From Nymphaea colorata (taxonomy: Eukaryota > Streptophyta > Magnoliopsida > Nymphaeales > Nymphaeaceae): a stretch of 64,000 nt of DNA. A program made the position numbers and the translations under genes. Under the pieces are notes generated by a model that worked only from the letters and a program-made list of their open reading frames with translations, was not told where the DNA came from and ran no database searches. Shown piece after piece: positions 33,818 through 47,753 of this stretch. The DNA is taken from the NCBI RefSeq assembly GCF_008831285.2, contig NC_045147.1, positions 8,216,334 to 8,280,333 on the forward strand, given 5' to 3'. Every line of letters starts with the position of its first letter. The stretch's first letter is position 1.

Positions 33818-34561
33818 TTGGACACCAACTCAAGGAGCGGTCGGGAGATTTTTGGACGATCTTTCTTCAGCAACTTCACCTTGCAACCAAAGCCTAAAGA
33901 GGGCCTCTTCCTTGGGATGATCTTCAACAGCAGCTCCAGCCTGCCAATTTCTACAGCTTGCTCTCTTCAAATCAATGCAGCAGGAGCTCCTTCATCCAAT
34001 CAGCATTTCATAACAAACACCCTCTACTCCAACTGGTGTCATGAACTGAGCTCTCTCAGCTCACCTCGAGCAGGAAGCAACTTCCGTGGTGTGGCATCAG
34101 CTGTTCCTCTTTCAACCGTCTTCTTCAGCTTGGTGCAGCAAGTGCCTCCTTCCAACCAGCATCAAGCAGGAAAATATTTCTTCGAAGCAACACAGCCCAA
34201 CAGCTGCAACTCCAACCAGTGCCACGAGTTGAGCTCCCTCAGCTCCCCCCAAACAGGAAACGAACTGCTTGCCGCATTTTCCTTCGTTCAGGCAGTTATT
34301 CCATCAAACGAAGACGCTAGGTTGTTGCCTTCTTCACTAACGCAGCCCATGCTATTGCACCTCAATCGGAGTTCCTTCGATTTGCCACCAGCAACAACCA
34401 TCAGTTTCATCAACCTTCAAGCAGACCTAGCAACCAGCTGTGTCAATCTCCAGCAGAACCCATCCCATAAGCCAGCTATGTTAATCCCCATTCGACTCCA
34501 ACAGGCTGTAATCCATCCACAACCAGCGTGTCTAGCTCTGCTGCTCATCTACTCAAGTTAG
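33818..34561 (+). CDS. Ser/Gln/Asn-rich ORF of 247 codons inside presumed gypsy leader; function unknown
   Basis: The longest ORF between 23 and 63 kb. It contains two copies of a roughly 185-bp unit (CHELSSLSSP appears twice, encoded at about 34,040 and 34,225), plus repeated SSNQH/PSNQH phrases. Composition reflects an underlying CAGC/GCTG-rich repeat that continues without an ORF to 35.5 kb, so the open frame may be a chance product of repeat composition. No known domain; no codon-level evidence for a gene. Confidence 0.25.
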   Translation: MDTNSRSGREIFGRSFFSNFTLQPKPKEGLFLGMIFNSSSSLPISTACSLQINAAGAPSSNQHFITNTLYSNWCHELSSLSSPRAGSNFRGVASAVPLSTVFFSLVQQVPPSNQHQAGKYFFEATQPNSCNSNQCHELSSLSSPQTGNELLAAFSFVQAVIPSNEDARLLPSSLTQPMLLHLNRSSFDLPPATTISFINLQADLATSCVNLQQNPSHKPAMLIPIRLQQAVIHPQPACLALLLIYSS

Positions 34562-34609
34562 TAATTTCTTAATTGCTAAGTTCATTCTTCTTTCTGTTTC
34601 CATGCTCAG

Positions 34610-35510
34610 AATGTTAGTCATGCTGCTCCTTAATCCAAAACTGCAGTCGTCCAAGCTGCTTGTTAGCCCCTAGCAGCAGCTTTGCTGCTCCTTATCAACA
34701 GCACTGCTGTCTTTATAGTCAAAACAGCAGCCATGTCGTTTCCAATCTAAAAGAAACACAGCAGCTTTGCTGCTCCTAATCGATAGCCCTACGTTCCATC
34801 CTCAAAACGGCAATTCCTTTGCTATTCCCTAATGCAGAGATGTAATAACAAGTCGTTGTCTTCAGCTAGTAGTCTAACTGCTCTAGTCTCCAAGTAGCAG
34901 ACCATCGCAACTCTTCTGTTGTTTTTCAGGCCCTAACCGCAGCCTAGCTGCTCCAACGGTCAGTTCTTTGTTGAAACAAGCTCAGGTTAGCAGCATCCCT
35001 TGGCAGTTTTCAAATCTATAGAACATCAGGCCTGTGCTGCTCCTAGTTCGCAGCCACTCAAACTGACCCAATTCACAGCAATTCAGGGCTGCTCCAAATT
35101 TGCAACCATAGAGCTGCCCTTAAAACGCAAGCCGCTAGAGTTGCTCCCAACCTGCAGCAGTCCAAAAGTTAAACCTAATACATTAGCCATTCTGCTAACC
35201 TTCCAATTTATGGCAACTTATGCTGCTCCAAATCAGTAGCTACTACAACTGATCATAATTAGCAGCCACTTGAGCTACTTTCAATCTACAACAGCCAATC
35301 TGCTGCAAATCAAATCAGAGTGCCCGACTTGCTATTTCAAGCCTGCAGCCACCCGAGTTGCTTCCAACCCACAACAAAAGCAACCTATTGCTCACAGCAC
35401 ATCTCAAGCTGCGCATGTTCGGATCAGGACAGCAACCTTACCGTTAGCTGATTGCAGCAGCCGAAGCTGTGAATGAGCCACAAAACAGTGGCTTTGCTAC
35501 AATCAATCGA
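34610..35510 (+). repeat. CAG/CTG-rich minisatellite, about 27-bp degenerate unit
   Basis: The unit is roughly (C/T)GCAGCC-n-GAGCTGCTCC-n-AA, repeated about thirty times with much divergence. Many units are self-complementary, for example AGCAGCTTTGCTGCT twice (near 34,675 and 34,760). It continues the repetitive character of the upstream ORF. Confidence 0.7.
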
Positions 35511-38050
35511 TAGCTTAGCTGCCAACCAATCAAAACTATATATTTCCCTTAGACTCGCTCAACCCCATTCGCTCAAATAAGGTAACTGTCTTGATTGATC
35601 TTATTTTTTGCATGAATGAATGGAAGAGCCGATGTGGGGCAGGACCTCGTTGGTGTCCAGCTAGGTTGCCGACGTAAAAATGTGCATGCTAAAGCATTTA
35701 TGCATGCATGTAAGCGATTTTGGCAAAACATCTACCCAAAATCATACAAGAAAAATGACGTTTTGAATCATCCCACCTATGAACTCAAAACCTAATATTT
35801 CAATGTCCTAAATCGTGCGAAACACAGTGAGAAAATCTCCAAACCAAAATGAGCTTGCTTTATACCATCACTATTTCTGAAATTTCTAGAAAATACTATA
35901 ATTTTGCAAAGATGATTTTGCTAAAACATATAGTTGAATATGTGTGTGTGTGTATATATATCTATATATATATGTTTGAAATCTCAATCGACCACTCCAA
36001 GAAAGGACAAGGCCACAAAAACGAGCCTAATATGTCGGATTGTCAGATTGTTCAAAAATGAAATCTCACAAGAGATCCGACTGTTTTCAAAAATTCCAAA
36101 ATCAATAAAACCTAAAAAACCATGTTTCAAATCCATGATTTTCTAACTAAAAAAATCACTTGGTGATAATTCCTAAGTGATAAAATGCTTAAAAGTCCTC
36201 AAAGCATGACTTTAAGTCCAACCAACATTAAAAAATCAAGCAGATTTCAATCAAAATCCGCCAACAATTTAGCTTAAAAAAATTGCAAATCAAATTTCAA
36301 TAGGCAAGCAGAAGCTCATCAAATTGACCAAATCAAAAACCACGACTTGATTCAAGTTTATCCAAAGAGTCTTAGAAATGTACAATTCATTTTTGAAACA
36401 AAGATTTCAAAAAACCCAAATTCAAATACTTTGATTTCCAAAAATCAAGTCAAGTTCATGGACACTTCACTAGAGTCTATCCTTAATATACATTATTGAT
36501 TCAAATACCAAGAATGAATCTAGAAGCTGTCCAACATTCCCAAAAACCAGCCCACACTCCATGAATAAGATCAAGCTACACCTCAAGAGATGAGAGAGTG
36601 AAGCATGACTGAAGCATATAGGTTGCTTTTGCAAAACATGCATCCCTTATTACACAAACACACAAATAGCCGCCAAGATATAAGCAAATCAATTCGAAGT
36701 TGTTACCGTGACCAAGTCATATTGCAATGCAGATTTTGATCAATCACTTATCTCAAAGCTACAAACGCCCAATTCAACTCCCAAATAGTTTTGAGAACTT
36801 GAAATTTTCAAACCTTAGGCTTTCCAAAAAGAGAATTTCATTTCAACCTCTCAATATTTGAGTCTTTGAAAAATAAGACTCCAAAATTGACATTTTGCCT
36901 CTAATTTTACACATAAAAAAGAAGTTCAAAATCTACTTCAAATCAGCTTAGAATCTAAACCTTTCAATTTCCAATTTCAAAATCAAATTTTCAAGATCAA
37001 AATTCAATTTCCAATTCCAATTCCTATTTTGGGATTAAACAAATAGTCCTGGTCAATTTCCAAATTATTGGAATTCAAAAGAATTTTCAAATTTTCAAAT
37101 CGAATTTTCAAACAAGTATTTGATTTTCAAAATAACTTCAAAATTCAATTTCTTGCACTTGCACAATCATATGGCAAGATCTTTCAATCAATGACTTGTA
37201 CGTTTGAGAAATGTTAGACCTTGTCCTAATTAACCTGAACGTGGCAGGAATGGTTGAACCTCATACCAATGAGTGGATCACTTTTTCTTAAAAAAATTTC
37301 AAATCAAAATCAATTTCATTTTTTTGTTGCTTTTCTATCGCACAAGAGATGTGCGAACATATGATAATCACAACGAAACTTATCATCATTCGTTTGAATT
37401 TTCCAAGTAAAAGTCATCTTGCCCAAAATGTCGGACATCAATTGCATAAAAATCTTTCATGTCCATACCTACCATTATCGTGCATATTTCTATGCATCTA
37501 GAATCAATTGATGAGAAAGGATGTTTCCCTTAGTCCTAGAATTAAGCATACTCCTCTTCAATTTAAAGTTTGAATCAAACCAATGTGTACTCTCTTAAAC
37601 TTTTTAAATCTATCTCTTAAGAATGTGTGCAATAGAGCCATCTATTTTTACGTTCATTTTTTTTTAAATCCTCTACTTAAGAAGCCCTAGTCATCATGTT
37701 ACCAAGCTATTTCTAGGATCCAATCTAAGATACAATGAATTGGCCCCATTAGTGCCAAAATAGATAACAGTCCAAGGTCTATTGATGGCTGAATAAGGAG
37801 AAATGGAGAGCCTTCAAACCATAAATGAACCTAAAGAAATATGTGCAAACACCACAATCATAGTATAGCAACAATTTGGATTTGTTAGAATTCCAACACC
37901 ATTTTTCAAAAAATGTGCCTATAGACAAGAATTTTAAGATGTGCAATCTACTTTCTTCTATCTCTGATGAATGCATGAAACAGATAAAGTAATCATCTAG
38001 TTTCATTCTCAAGTCTAAACCCAATGTCAAATTCTTTTCAAGTCTCTATT
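35511..38050. other. AT-rich interior of decayed gypsy-type element
   Basis: Dominated by TTTCAAA/AATTTTC wording, densest at 36,200-37,160, with no coding sequence recognised. A TG/TA microsatellite lies at 35,940-35,972. No LTR border or primer site could be fixed. Confidence 0.4.
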
Positions 38051-40860
38051 AGGTCAACCAATGTCAGTTCGAACTAAATCTTCATTCTCGTATTCAAATG
38101 GACTTTTCAGAGTCAGATAATATTTTCACCTATGATCATATCCTATTTGGCGAATACCAAGTTTGATATGGACTTTGTGTCATCCCAAACAAAGTCAGCT
38201 ACCCCAATGGTAAACCATACCTTCTGGTGTATGTTTCCAAACCACTTGGAGGATTGTAGGTTGGAAGAAACAGTCAGCTTAGTAGCTCAACCTAGCAATG
38301 GAGTTTGATCTTTGCAGTTGCTGAAAGATGCAATTCAAGAACCAATCCATTCTGGTTTCCATATTGTGAAATGACCATTATCTTTGATGAATTTTCTCAC
38401 ATTATGGGACTTCCTGGTCCAGAAGGAGATCTCATGGGACTGATTGAGAATCATTTCCTTATCAATCAAGAATAAGCCAAATCTGAGAAGTGATTCTCAG
38501 ACTCACTGGAAAAAGAGTTGAAGACTTCTGTAGCAAGATGGACATCAATACATTCAGCTAAAAACTCCAGCAAAGAGCTTTTTTAGCATATTGATTCAAC
38601 CGTACACTTTTCGTCCATGTTCAATGAATATTGGTCATTAGATCATTTTTCAAATCCCAGGTCTGTCTTTTTCAAATTAGGTGAACAACTAGTTTTATGA
38701 TGGAAACCAAGAACCAAAGAAGAAAAATAATAGAGATGGAATCAGAACAACAACCCAGTCTTGAGAATAAAAATGAGGAGTCATTTTCATGTTCTAGTAC
38801 TACTACAGAAATCCCTTAACCAGATAAGGAGGAATACAAAAGATTTTGCTTCATAATAAAGTTGACTAGAAACAAGTGAAAGCTGACAAGAAAAAGAGAA
38901 AGAGCATAGAATTATCATCTAGTAACAGTGAAAGTTCTGACAACGCTGTGACACAGCAAGTAGTAAAAAAACAAGAAAATTCCCAAAGAGAAAAAGAAAA
39001 AGGGAAAACCTCTGAAGATCAAACTGCAAGAAAGTTGAAAAAAGGCTAAATGTTGTTCAACTTAAAGGTAAAAATAAAAGAAGCTTCAGCTGTAAAGATT
39101 TCTATGAAAGCTTCGAGAATGACAAATACATCAAGAAACTACCAAAGAAGTTTGTAAAAATTCAATGGTCGGGGAGATTCTAATGTTCATTTGGCCATGT
39201 TCTTTGTTGAATGTTACGAGTTTAGAAACAATTGTCAAGCTCTTTTTATTGCTTTCCAAGAAGTTTGGAAGGTATTGCAGTGCAATGGTACCAAAAACAT
39301 GTCAATCTGCTAGAGCTCAAAAATGTTGACAAATTGATCAATCTATTTATCAAGAGGTTCATCCAATATGTGGAAACTGCCCTAACAATTACTACCATGT
39401 GCAATCTTAGACATAAACTAGGAAAAAAGGTTAGGGACTTCACTTAGAGATGGAAATCGGCTTGCAATAGAATGAGTTATCCAAGATTCCAGTCCCATGC
39501 ATTGGGATTAATCACTAACTACATTTTCCAACCATTAAGGAGCTTGATTTCAAATGCTTCCCTTAAGTCATTTATCAACTTAACAAAAAGAGCAGAGTGT
39601 ATCAAAACCAGCATAAAAAAACAAAGCATTTGATGCAGTTATATCAACAAAGCATAAAGAAGAAGGCAAAAAGAATAAGGCCTAGTAGTCTCCTACCAAT
39701 TTCATTGCAAATATAGCACCAACAAGGAAAGAAAAGACCAACTACACGAAAGGAAAGGATTCCTATCACAAGGCTGGAGGTGATACTAGCAACAATGTTA
39801 GCAACAAGAACAAACAATCAGGTTGGAGTTATCATAGAGAGTTCACAACACTAGAAAAGACTTATGAGGAGATCATGAATGAGTCAATAAAAAGTGGTAA
39901 GCTATCTCTACTAAAGATCTCCAATCATCCTCTTATGATGGGAAGGAATAAAAGCCAATTCTACAAATTTCACTAAGCACTGGTCATGATACTACGGACT
40001 ACTTGATACTGAAGCATATAATACAAGATGTAGTGAACAAAGAACTAATCAAGGTCATTCTACGTCAGTCAGAAATAGTTATCAATTCATTCCTAAAGCA
40101 TGAAAAGGAAACAATACCAACGGTTCGGTATACTTTTGACCAAATTCCAATTGAACATCAATTCATGATGACCAACAAAAAGAAGAAAGAAACTCATATA
40201 GTTTTCTTCTAACTAAAGAACTGCTAGTTAGAAAGGACAATGAAGCAACAAAGCATAAGGAAGTGCTTTCCACAAGTTCCACTCTTACGGAAAAGATACT
40301 GCCATTGGTTCAAGGTATTTGATTCAGAACTTTTAGAGGTGCTCTTCTATTGGCTTGATTCTCTAGTCACTTTGAAGACCAAAAAATTCAGCCTGAATAG
40401 AGGTGACAAATGGGTATGAGGATTGTATCAAAATGGTTCCATATTCTTCACAGACAAAGATCTTCTCAATTGAGGCACCATGCATAATGACAGTTTCCAC
40501 ATTTTAATCAAAACATTGGGCACCACTGTCACTCACTCACGTGCTGGTTGATGGAGGGGCAAGTTTGAATATTTTGTCTATTGCAAATAGCGCAAGCGCT
40601 GGGAATGCGAGAATTGGATTATTCTCTAGCACCAATTATAATCCATGGATATGAAGGACAGGGCCAGCCTGTCTGGGCTGTGTATGTATGGATGTAAACA
40701 TCAAAGAAACAAAATTTAAAATTCTATTCAACCATCTTTCAATATGTTGTTGGGCCAACCATAGATTTATTCAGCCCATACACTTCTACTAACTCTGCAC
40801 CAATGTGTCTGTTGGGCTAAAGGAACACAAGTAGTCATAGTGTATGTAGAAGATCATCAA
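38050..40860 (+). pseudogene. Ty3/gypsy (Tat/Ogre-like) gag and protease remnants
   Basis: Plus-strand fragments in several frames. About 38,340-38,475 reads NPFWFPYCEMTIIFDEF and GLPGPEGDLMGLIENHF, like the N-terminal domain of Tat/Ogre-type Gag. About 39,160-39,560 gives the Gag core (FPRSLEGIAVQWYQ, LFIKRFIQYVETA, VRDFT, a TAG, then RWKSACNRM). About 39,960-40,065 gives GHDTTDYLILKHIIQDVVNKELI, like the Gag end before the protease. About 40,540-40,580 gives HVLVDGGASLNIL, the aspartic protease site, then GYEGQGQPVWAVYV. Several stops and frame changes show it is dead. No RT, RNase H or integrase follows within the next kilobases. Confidence 0.7.
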
Positions 40861-41308
40861 GAACGACATCCTCTCCCAAAGCCAATCCAAAATTTCATTT
40901 GAACCCAACGTGCAGGTCTGCAAGGAAAATGAGTCAATCCAAAATTTCAGAAAGGTGTCTCTCCATAAACCAAAGAAATAGACATGGGTGGTCAAGGGTA
41001 ATTGGCCTACTTCATTTGAACAAACTTGCAAGAATCATCATTTATTCAAACAATTTCTCAAAATGAGAAAGGTTTCAATATCTTCATGCATCAATGATAT
41101 CAGCCATTCACCAGCCTTGGTAAAAATACAGATGGAATTTTGGAATTGGTTATGGTCCCAAGGCAAAAGGGTACTTGCGCACCAATGAAGCAGTGAAGGA
41201 ATATCAATAATTCAAATTGGTGCCATTTGTCAAGGGGACCACCATGGGTGGATGTTCACTACCAATCTAAAATTAGTCATCAAAGTTCATTTTTCCATGT
41301 ATAGACAA

Positions 41309-41520
41309 GAACCCATTGACACAATTATTGGAACTCATACTCATGTGCATACATGAACACAAAAACACAAACCTTAGAACTCATGCCATAGGCATATGGG
41401 AACCCATGGACACAAATATTGGCTCGTTCTCCTTTTTATACGTGAACACAAGCACCAATCTTACAACTCGTGTCATAGGCATATAGGAACCCATGTTCAC
41501 AAACACAACACATGAGCACA
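41309..41520. repeat. About 90-bp tandem repeat, 2.3 copies
   Basis: GAACCCAT(T/G)GACACAA begins at 41,309 and 41,400, and GAACCCATGTTCACAAA at 41,487, with shared GCCATAGGCATAT(G/A)GG ends. Confidence 0.85.
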
Positions 41521-41532
41521 TCACAAGTCCTT

Positions 41533-41655
41533 TTCATGCTTAGGCATACACAAGTCACACTTTGGTGCACAATTTCATGCTTAGGTACATGTAAGTCTCA
41601 CCTCAGTGCATAATTATGTGTCCAGGCACATGCAAGTAGCACTTTGGTATATGTT
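41533..41655. repeat. 40-bp tandem repeat, three copies
   Basis: Units start TTCATGCTTAGG at 41,533 and 41,574 and (diverged) TTATGTGTCCAGG at 41,614. Each contains CACA(T)G(C)AAGT and ends near CTTTGGT. It adjoins the 90-bp array. Confidence 0.8.
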
Positions 41656-44600
41656 TATTTAGTCTTTTCATGCTATTGTTATTCTATGTTACATACTTTG
41701 CTTGTATTTCTTCTGTGACCTAATTCCTCAGTATATGGACACTATATGATTGCGAGTTGCCCATAGTGCACTGTTGATCTTTGCCTTGACACCTACTTGT
41801 ATAATCATATTGGGTCTCTGTTTAATTATAGGAAAACCTATAAATTAGGTCACGCTTTGTTGTTGTATTGACACCAAATTTTTACTCCTTTCAATTACCC
41901 ATTGAATGGATAATGATGTATGTTGATCAGAGTAGCCATCCCAAAGTGAGGTGATATTGGGGAGATGCTGATGACACCATTTCCTTTGCTGCATATTTTG
42001 GCTTATGTAAGGGCTTTTTGATATATATATATATATATATAGTTATGCCACCTATGTTGGTTTGGGGGGTGATATTGTGTATGCAGGGTTGACGTTTGAA
42101 CATTTAGCATTTTGGTTATATATGTACATGAAGTAGTTTGTCTAAATGAGTAGTTTAAATGTGCACAATATGTTCATCAGTAAAATAGAGTAGAACATAT
42201 TTGTCTATCTAGGATAGGTCGAGCCAAGCGTTAACTACACCATAAGATATGTATTGTGTCGTAGGGCAGATCATGTCATACACTAATTGTGTAGGCAAAA
42301 ATTTTCACACATGCTTGTACTCTTCCATTGCACTACATGGCTTGGATGAATTTCACTTCTATGATACTTGTAGATTAGCTGTGAAAGTAAATGTATACAT
42401 ACTAGAAAAAGACAATTATAAACAAAATAACAAATCAAATAACCAAAAACCTAGGAAATGAAGATATGGTGGCACATCAAATCTTCAAGAAATAAAAACT
42501 AAAAGTGAAACTTATTGTAATTAGATTTAGGACACCTACAGGTCAACCTAAGAACCTACAAATGGAAGCAAAATGAGTGTTTGACAGAAAATCTCATGAA
42601 AGAAATAAAGACAGCTAAGACATGAGTTGAATCTATCCTACATGTAACCCTAACAACTGGACAAATGAAAAAACAAAAAAACCCGACCTGATCTTATTTG
42701 AACATGGTAAAAGAAGAATCTAACCAAATTTATACCTCAATACATACATGACACGACCAGAAAACATCCAAAAAGGAAAATAGGAGAGTGAGAGAAGAAA
42801 GAGAGATCAGCTTACCTACATAGGTTATAGATTACTTGCACAACTACATCACAGAGTGTGGATGATTAGCACCTATGTTGCACCACTGTAGAGGAAAGCT
42901 TCAAGCTGGAACTCAGCCTCCATTGAACAAACTTTTGCTTGCGTAAGAGAGAGTGAGAGATATAGAGAAGCAAAAAAAAGTAAAAGTAAAATGAAAACAC
43001 AAATAAGAAGAAACATGAAGGAGGACCTTAATCGAGAAGAAAAGAAATGAAAGGTACAAAGGAAGTCTTAGAAATAGAGGTGCCCTTTTTCTAACCATTC
43101 TCTATCAGTGAGATACTCACCGAAGATCCATGATTTTGGCAATGAAGGTAGAGGATCTGATTAGGGAACAAATATCTTACGATAGCAAAAATAGTAGAAC
43201 AAGCAAGCAGTTTGTTTCACAAAAGGAAAAAGTGGATCATCAATTGTTGACAACGACAAGAGAATAAGGGGATGAATCAGATAGGAAATCAGCAGCTGAT
43301 TAGCAGAAGTTGAGTTGATCATCATATAGTGTGATGAAGGAAGGTGATCCAATTGGCTGTATTGAGAAGAAATCAAGAGAGAGAGATCATGTGGAAAAAC
43401 AATCAAGAATAAGAATGAGCATCTAAGGAGAAATACAGTGAGAGGCTAGGAGGAGGAGAACAAGCAGAAATAAATAGACAAAAAATCAAGATGAACAGAG
43501 AGAAGGAGAACAAGCACAATATTGAGAGAGGAAGAAGGCTCAAGAGACCAACATAAAACAAGGAGTGGGAGAGAAAAAAAATGGAGCGACTAGAGATGAA
43601 AATGGCAATTATATGTCTGAAAGAGAAAAATCATTTGCTTGTCTTATCACAATAGCTTGTGGTTTAGAACAATTCCTGAATGGATGTTGGGGACCCTTCC
43701 TCAAACCTGGCAAATGTAGTAATGGTAGTTACCAACATAAAAGAATTGAGTGGTGCATAAAAATATAGGTGGAATGTTCAACAAGGATATATATATGAAA
43801 AAAAATCTAAATAATACTTAATGGGCAAAGATTAGTTGCTTGCAACAAGCAGCAACCACCAATCTTAAAAAGCAAACAACTTTGGTATAGAAGGCTTGCA
43901 TATGTTGTAATTAAGAACAAAAAAAAAAAGTCAATACTCATTTATCCCAAGGTTTTTGTATATCATCTCATGTTTTTGTTTATGTGCAATAGCAGATAAG
44001 AAGTTCGTCAAATTTTGTTTGAATCCATATTTTGATAGGATATCTTACTAAACTCACTCGCCAACCAAAATTTCATGCATTTGTTTAAACTCATGCAGCA
44101 TAGTTTTGCATGGTTAATGCCCTTAAGAATAAAAAGAAACTATTATTTTAAGGCCCTAATGTGGTATAGGATCTTGTCACTTTTGCTTTAGTGATCTTTT
44201 TGTCCAGAAGGAATATTAATCTTTTTAAGCATAACCATTTATTCATTCACTTTATCTGCTGAAGCTAGTGACAGTTTGGAATGAAGGTGATTCTTGAAAC
44301 TCCACCATGATATGTCATCCATCTTTGAGGGGTATGAATCACTTCAAGTTAGCTAACTTTATAAAAATAGTGCATGGATGCATGTTTGTATGAGAAACAT
44401 TGTAATAATCACATATGGTTGAGTAGAAAACTCATAGCATTCACATACCATTGAGATGGATTATATGGACTGGATTTTGCCTCAAGATGCATGACTCCAA
44501 GTTTACAGTAGGAATACTGAAGAATATAACAAAGAATGGCTGATTATTTGCCAAGTGCACCCTACATGCATATTAGTAAAATAGAAGCATACATTTAGTT

Positions 44601-46550
44601 TGTTGATAGCTCTTGCCAAAAATAATAGGTGGAGAACCAAGTCAAGGCTTGAGGATTTCTTGGTATCGTTGATAGGTAAAAGGAATAGTCGATGAGGTGG
44701 GATGGTGGCAGCAAGTTTTGCAAGATCTATTTCAACTTGTTCACTAGAATTTTAAGGTCTATATTCAGAGGGAGTGCTTCCTTTCCAACTTGAATCGGCA
44801 AAGTGGCCTTCAAAATAGTGAATTGCACAAATTTGGCAGTAACAACACAAAAACATGAATGTGAACCATTCCCAAGGAAAAGTTAATAATCATTTAGAGC
44901 TTTTCTTCACATTGTAGACTAGATAAATTCCCTAACAAACGATTACTAAATGGAAAGTCATGAATATGTCAATTGGAAAATTGGTGACATCCATAATAAC
45001 CTTTGGTGTCATAAATTAGTATTAATCTACTAGCATGTAACAATGTGCGGACAACTTGGTTTAACACTACAACAGATTGAAGCAACGCGGTTTTAGAAAG
45101 AGATGTCATATAATGTTTGGAACCAACTTATACAAGAAACTAAAACGTTCATCCTCAAGCTTTTCAGAGTCACCCTATATGAAAAGAGAGAGGATAAAAC
45201 AGAAACAATTAAAGTACATATTATTAGTCAAGCTGTGGCATCCATTCTACAAAAGGATTTGGCTGAACATAAGACTACTAAGTAGAACCAACAAAGGAAA
45301 AAATGTTCCTATCATTTGACTTATTTGAATGGCTCCTACCTACTACTTACAGAGAACCTTATACTTGCAAGTGCATAGGCACATGTGAAATGGAAAAATA
45401 AAATGGAAATCATGAGAAAGAAGCCCAAAAATTTAAAAAAAAATACTAGAACTAGAATTTTCTTCATAAAAACAAAAATTGCCATGAATACAATCTGTGA
45501 TGGATTAAGTATCAATAATGTCAAATCAAATGGTCTTCTTCATAGCATCATGCTTTTTGTCATTGTGATGTGTGTTAGAAAAGGTAGAGAAGACATGTTT
45601 CCAGTGAAACCTTTTGCAGCTTCTCTCATAGCATTTCCATTGAGTTTGTCGGCACAATGATAGACGTAAAGTCTCTAAAATGGAAAAAATGCAAAACTAA
45701 CTTCTCTCACTCAAACATCTCGATGAAGTATTCAATTAATTGCAACACACATTGCCATTAGACTATCATAAGTAAAGGCATCATAAAGTGAGTAACCTAA
45801 TGACTATCATAAGCCAAAGCATCATAAATTGTAAAACAAAATAATATACTGAAACCCATTAGTTCAACTAATGACACAAAGTTCTATAAAGCTGTATATG
45901 ACAAAGTTGAAAAGAATAAAATGTCAAATTGTTAACTTTGGTGAATAAAAATTTCACACAACAAAGATGTTTGACAACCCTTGAGAAATAAGAAACTTAT
46001 GCAAGACTAGGGATTTCAAATAAAGGGTGCACAGAATTACTGTGGGATCATGATATCATATTCTAACTTGACTTGTTAGTTTTCTGCAATACCACAACAT
46101 AACCAAACTAACAAGGAAAGAACATGTACAAAATCACCCAAACAATTGCAATCCATCTGCCATGGTCTGATGGACACTAGCCAAAATGGGTTGGTATGTG
46201 CCTATATGCCTAAAACCTTGGCTTCCACAAGCTCCAGTAGTGTCTTTGCATCATGTTGTTTTTATTGCTCCACCAAAAGTTCAACCTCTTTTTCTAATAC
46301 TTGATACTTGGCCTCCACTTCCAGTAACAACAACAAAAAAGGCAAAAGGGCTATGCCTTTTGCTGCTCTTTCTCTATTTCAAAACAGCTCAAAACAAGAA
46401 AGGAAAAGGGGATGTGTTGCCCCTTTATGAATTTCAATCAACATGGCCAATATAAACTGGGAGAGAAGGTGGGGGAAGGAAGAGAAAGTGGGGGAAAGAG
46501 GGAACACCAATGATTTTTTAAAAAGAGCATTGTCCAATAAAATTAAACAA
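41656..46550. other. Long stretch without recognised genes
   Basis: Only short, unrecognised ORFs. 42,780-43,560 is strongly purine-rich (GAGA/GAAG) with pyrimidine-rich antisense ORFs as artefacts. 46,440-46,500 is another GGGAGAGAA run. Probably decayed element sequence and intergenic DNA. Confidence 0.4.
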
Positions 46551-46551
46551 G

Positions 46552-46850
<299 letters not shown>

Positions 46851-46894
46851 TATATATATATATATATATATATTATGCCAATGCTAGATGTCGT

Positions 46895-47015
46895 TGGATA
46901 GCTAAAACTTAAAAATTTGTCAGTAAAATATAATAAAATGTGACAGTAATTTATGTTAGTTTTAATGATGATTTAAATTTTTTTTAGTGACAAATTTTTG
47001 AATTTTAGCCATCCA
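46895..47015. mobile_element. Foldback element, 28-bp imperfect arms
   Basis: Left arm 46895-46922 (TGGATAGCTAAAACTTAAAA) and right arm 46988-47015 (its diverged complement ending AGCCATCCA), with an AT-rich loop. A third related copy, GGCTAAAATTTAAAAATTTG, lies at about 47,053-47,072, and further relatives at 47,165-47,290. Confidence 0.6.
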
Positions 47016-47653
47016 GCAGGTACTTGGTATCCAACAATGACTTTTTCTAGTTGGCTAAAATTTAAAAATTTGTCACCAGAAAAAATATAAGTCCTTGTTA
47101 AACCTATTATAAATTGTTGTTGTATCATAAACCATGGCTAATACCAATTTAATGACTTTTTAAAAGACATATATTTTAAGTTTAACCATCTGACGTCATT
47201 CGGCTATTGACTTCACACACACGTGCACACACACACACACACATATATATATCGGCAGCTCGATGGCTAAATATTTAAAGTTCATCAGGAAAATTATTAT
47301 AAACTACTAATAAAATCACTATACACTGTTGGCGCACTACAAATTGTTTTTAGTGCTTCCATGACATGGTACTTTCAGCGACAGTAGTATCTTGCTTCCA
47401 TCGCCCATGACATATTTCGACCATGATCATGACCGTTCATTGGACCCTAATCAATCCGTCCAAATGGTCCCACTTTTGTCTGTGAAAATACTGTCTGGAA
47501 AATACCAGTTTACACCTAATATGCCTAATACAAAATGTTGCCTAGTACTTAAAAGTTTTAATTTTTTTTTGCTGAAAGCACTATAAAGTGCCATAGACTA
47601 TCATTAATACCTTCATAACAATTGTTCATTGGAGATCTATTTTTAATCATATG

Positions 47654-47690
<37 letters not shown>

Positions 47691-47753
47691 ATATTGAAAC
47701 CGGTCAACTATCTTTATGATTGGATGGTTTTCTTTTTTTTTTTTTGGTATCAC

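Noticed and set aside
42780-43560. Possible regulatory purine tract or gene
   Set aside because: Only composition bias (GAGA/GAAG); no conserved motif or coding frame could be supported.
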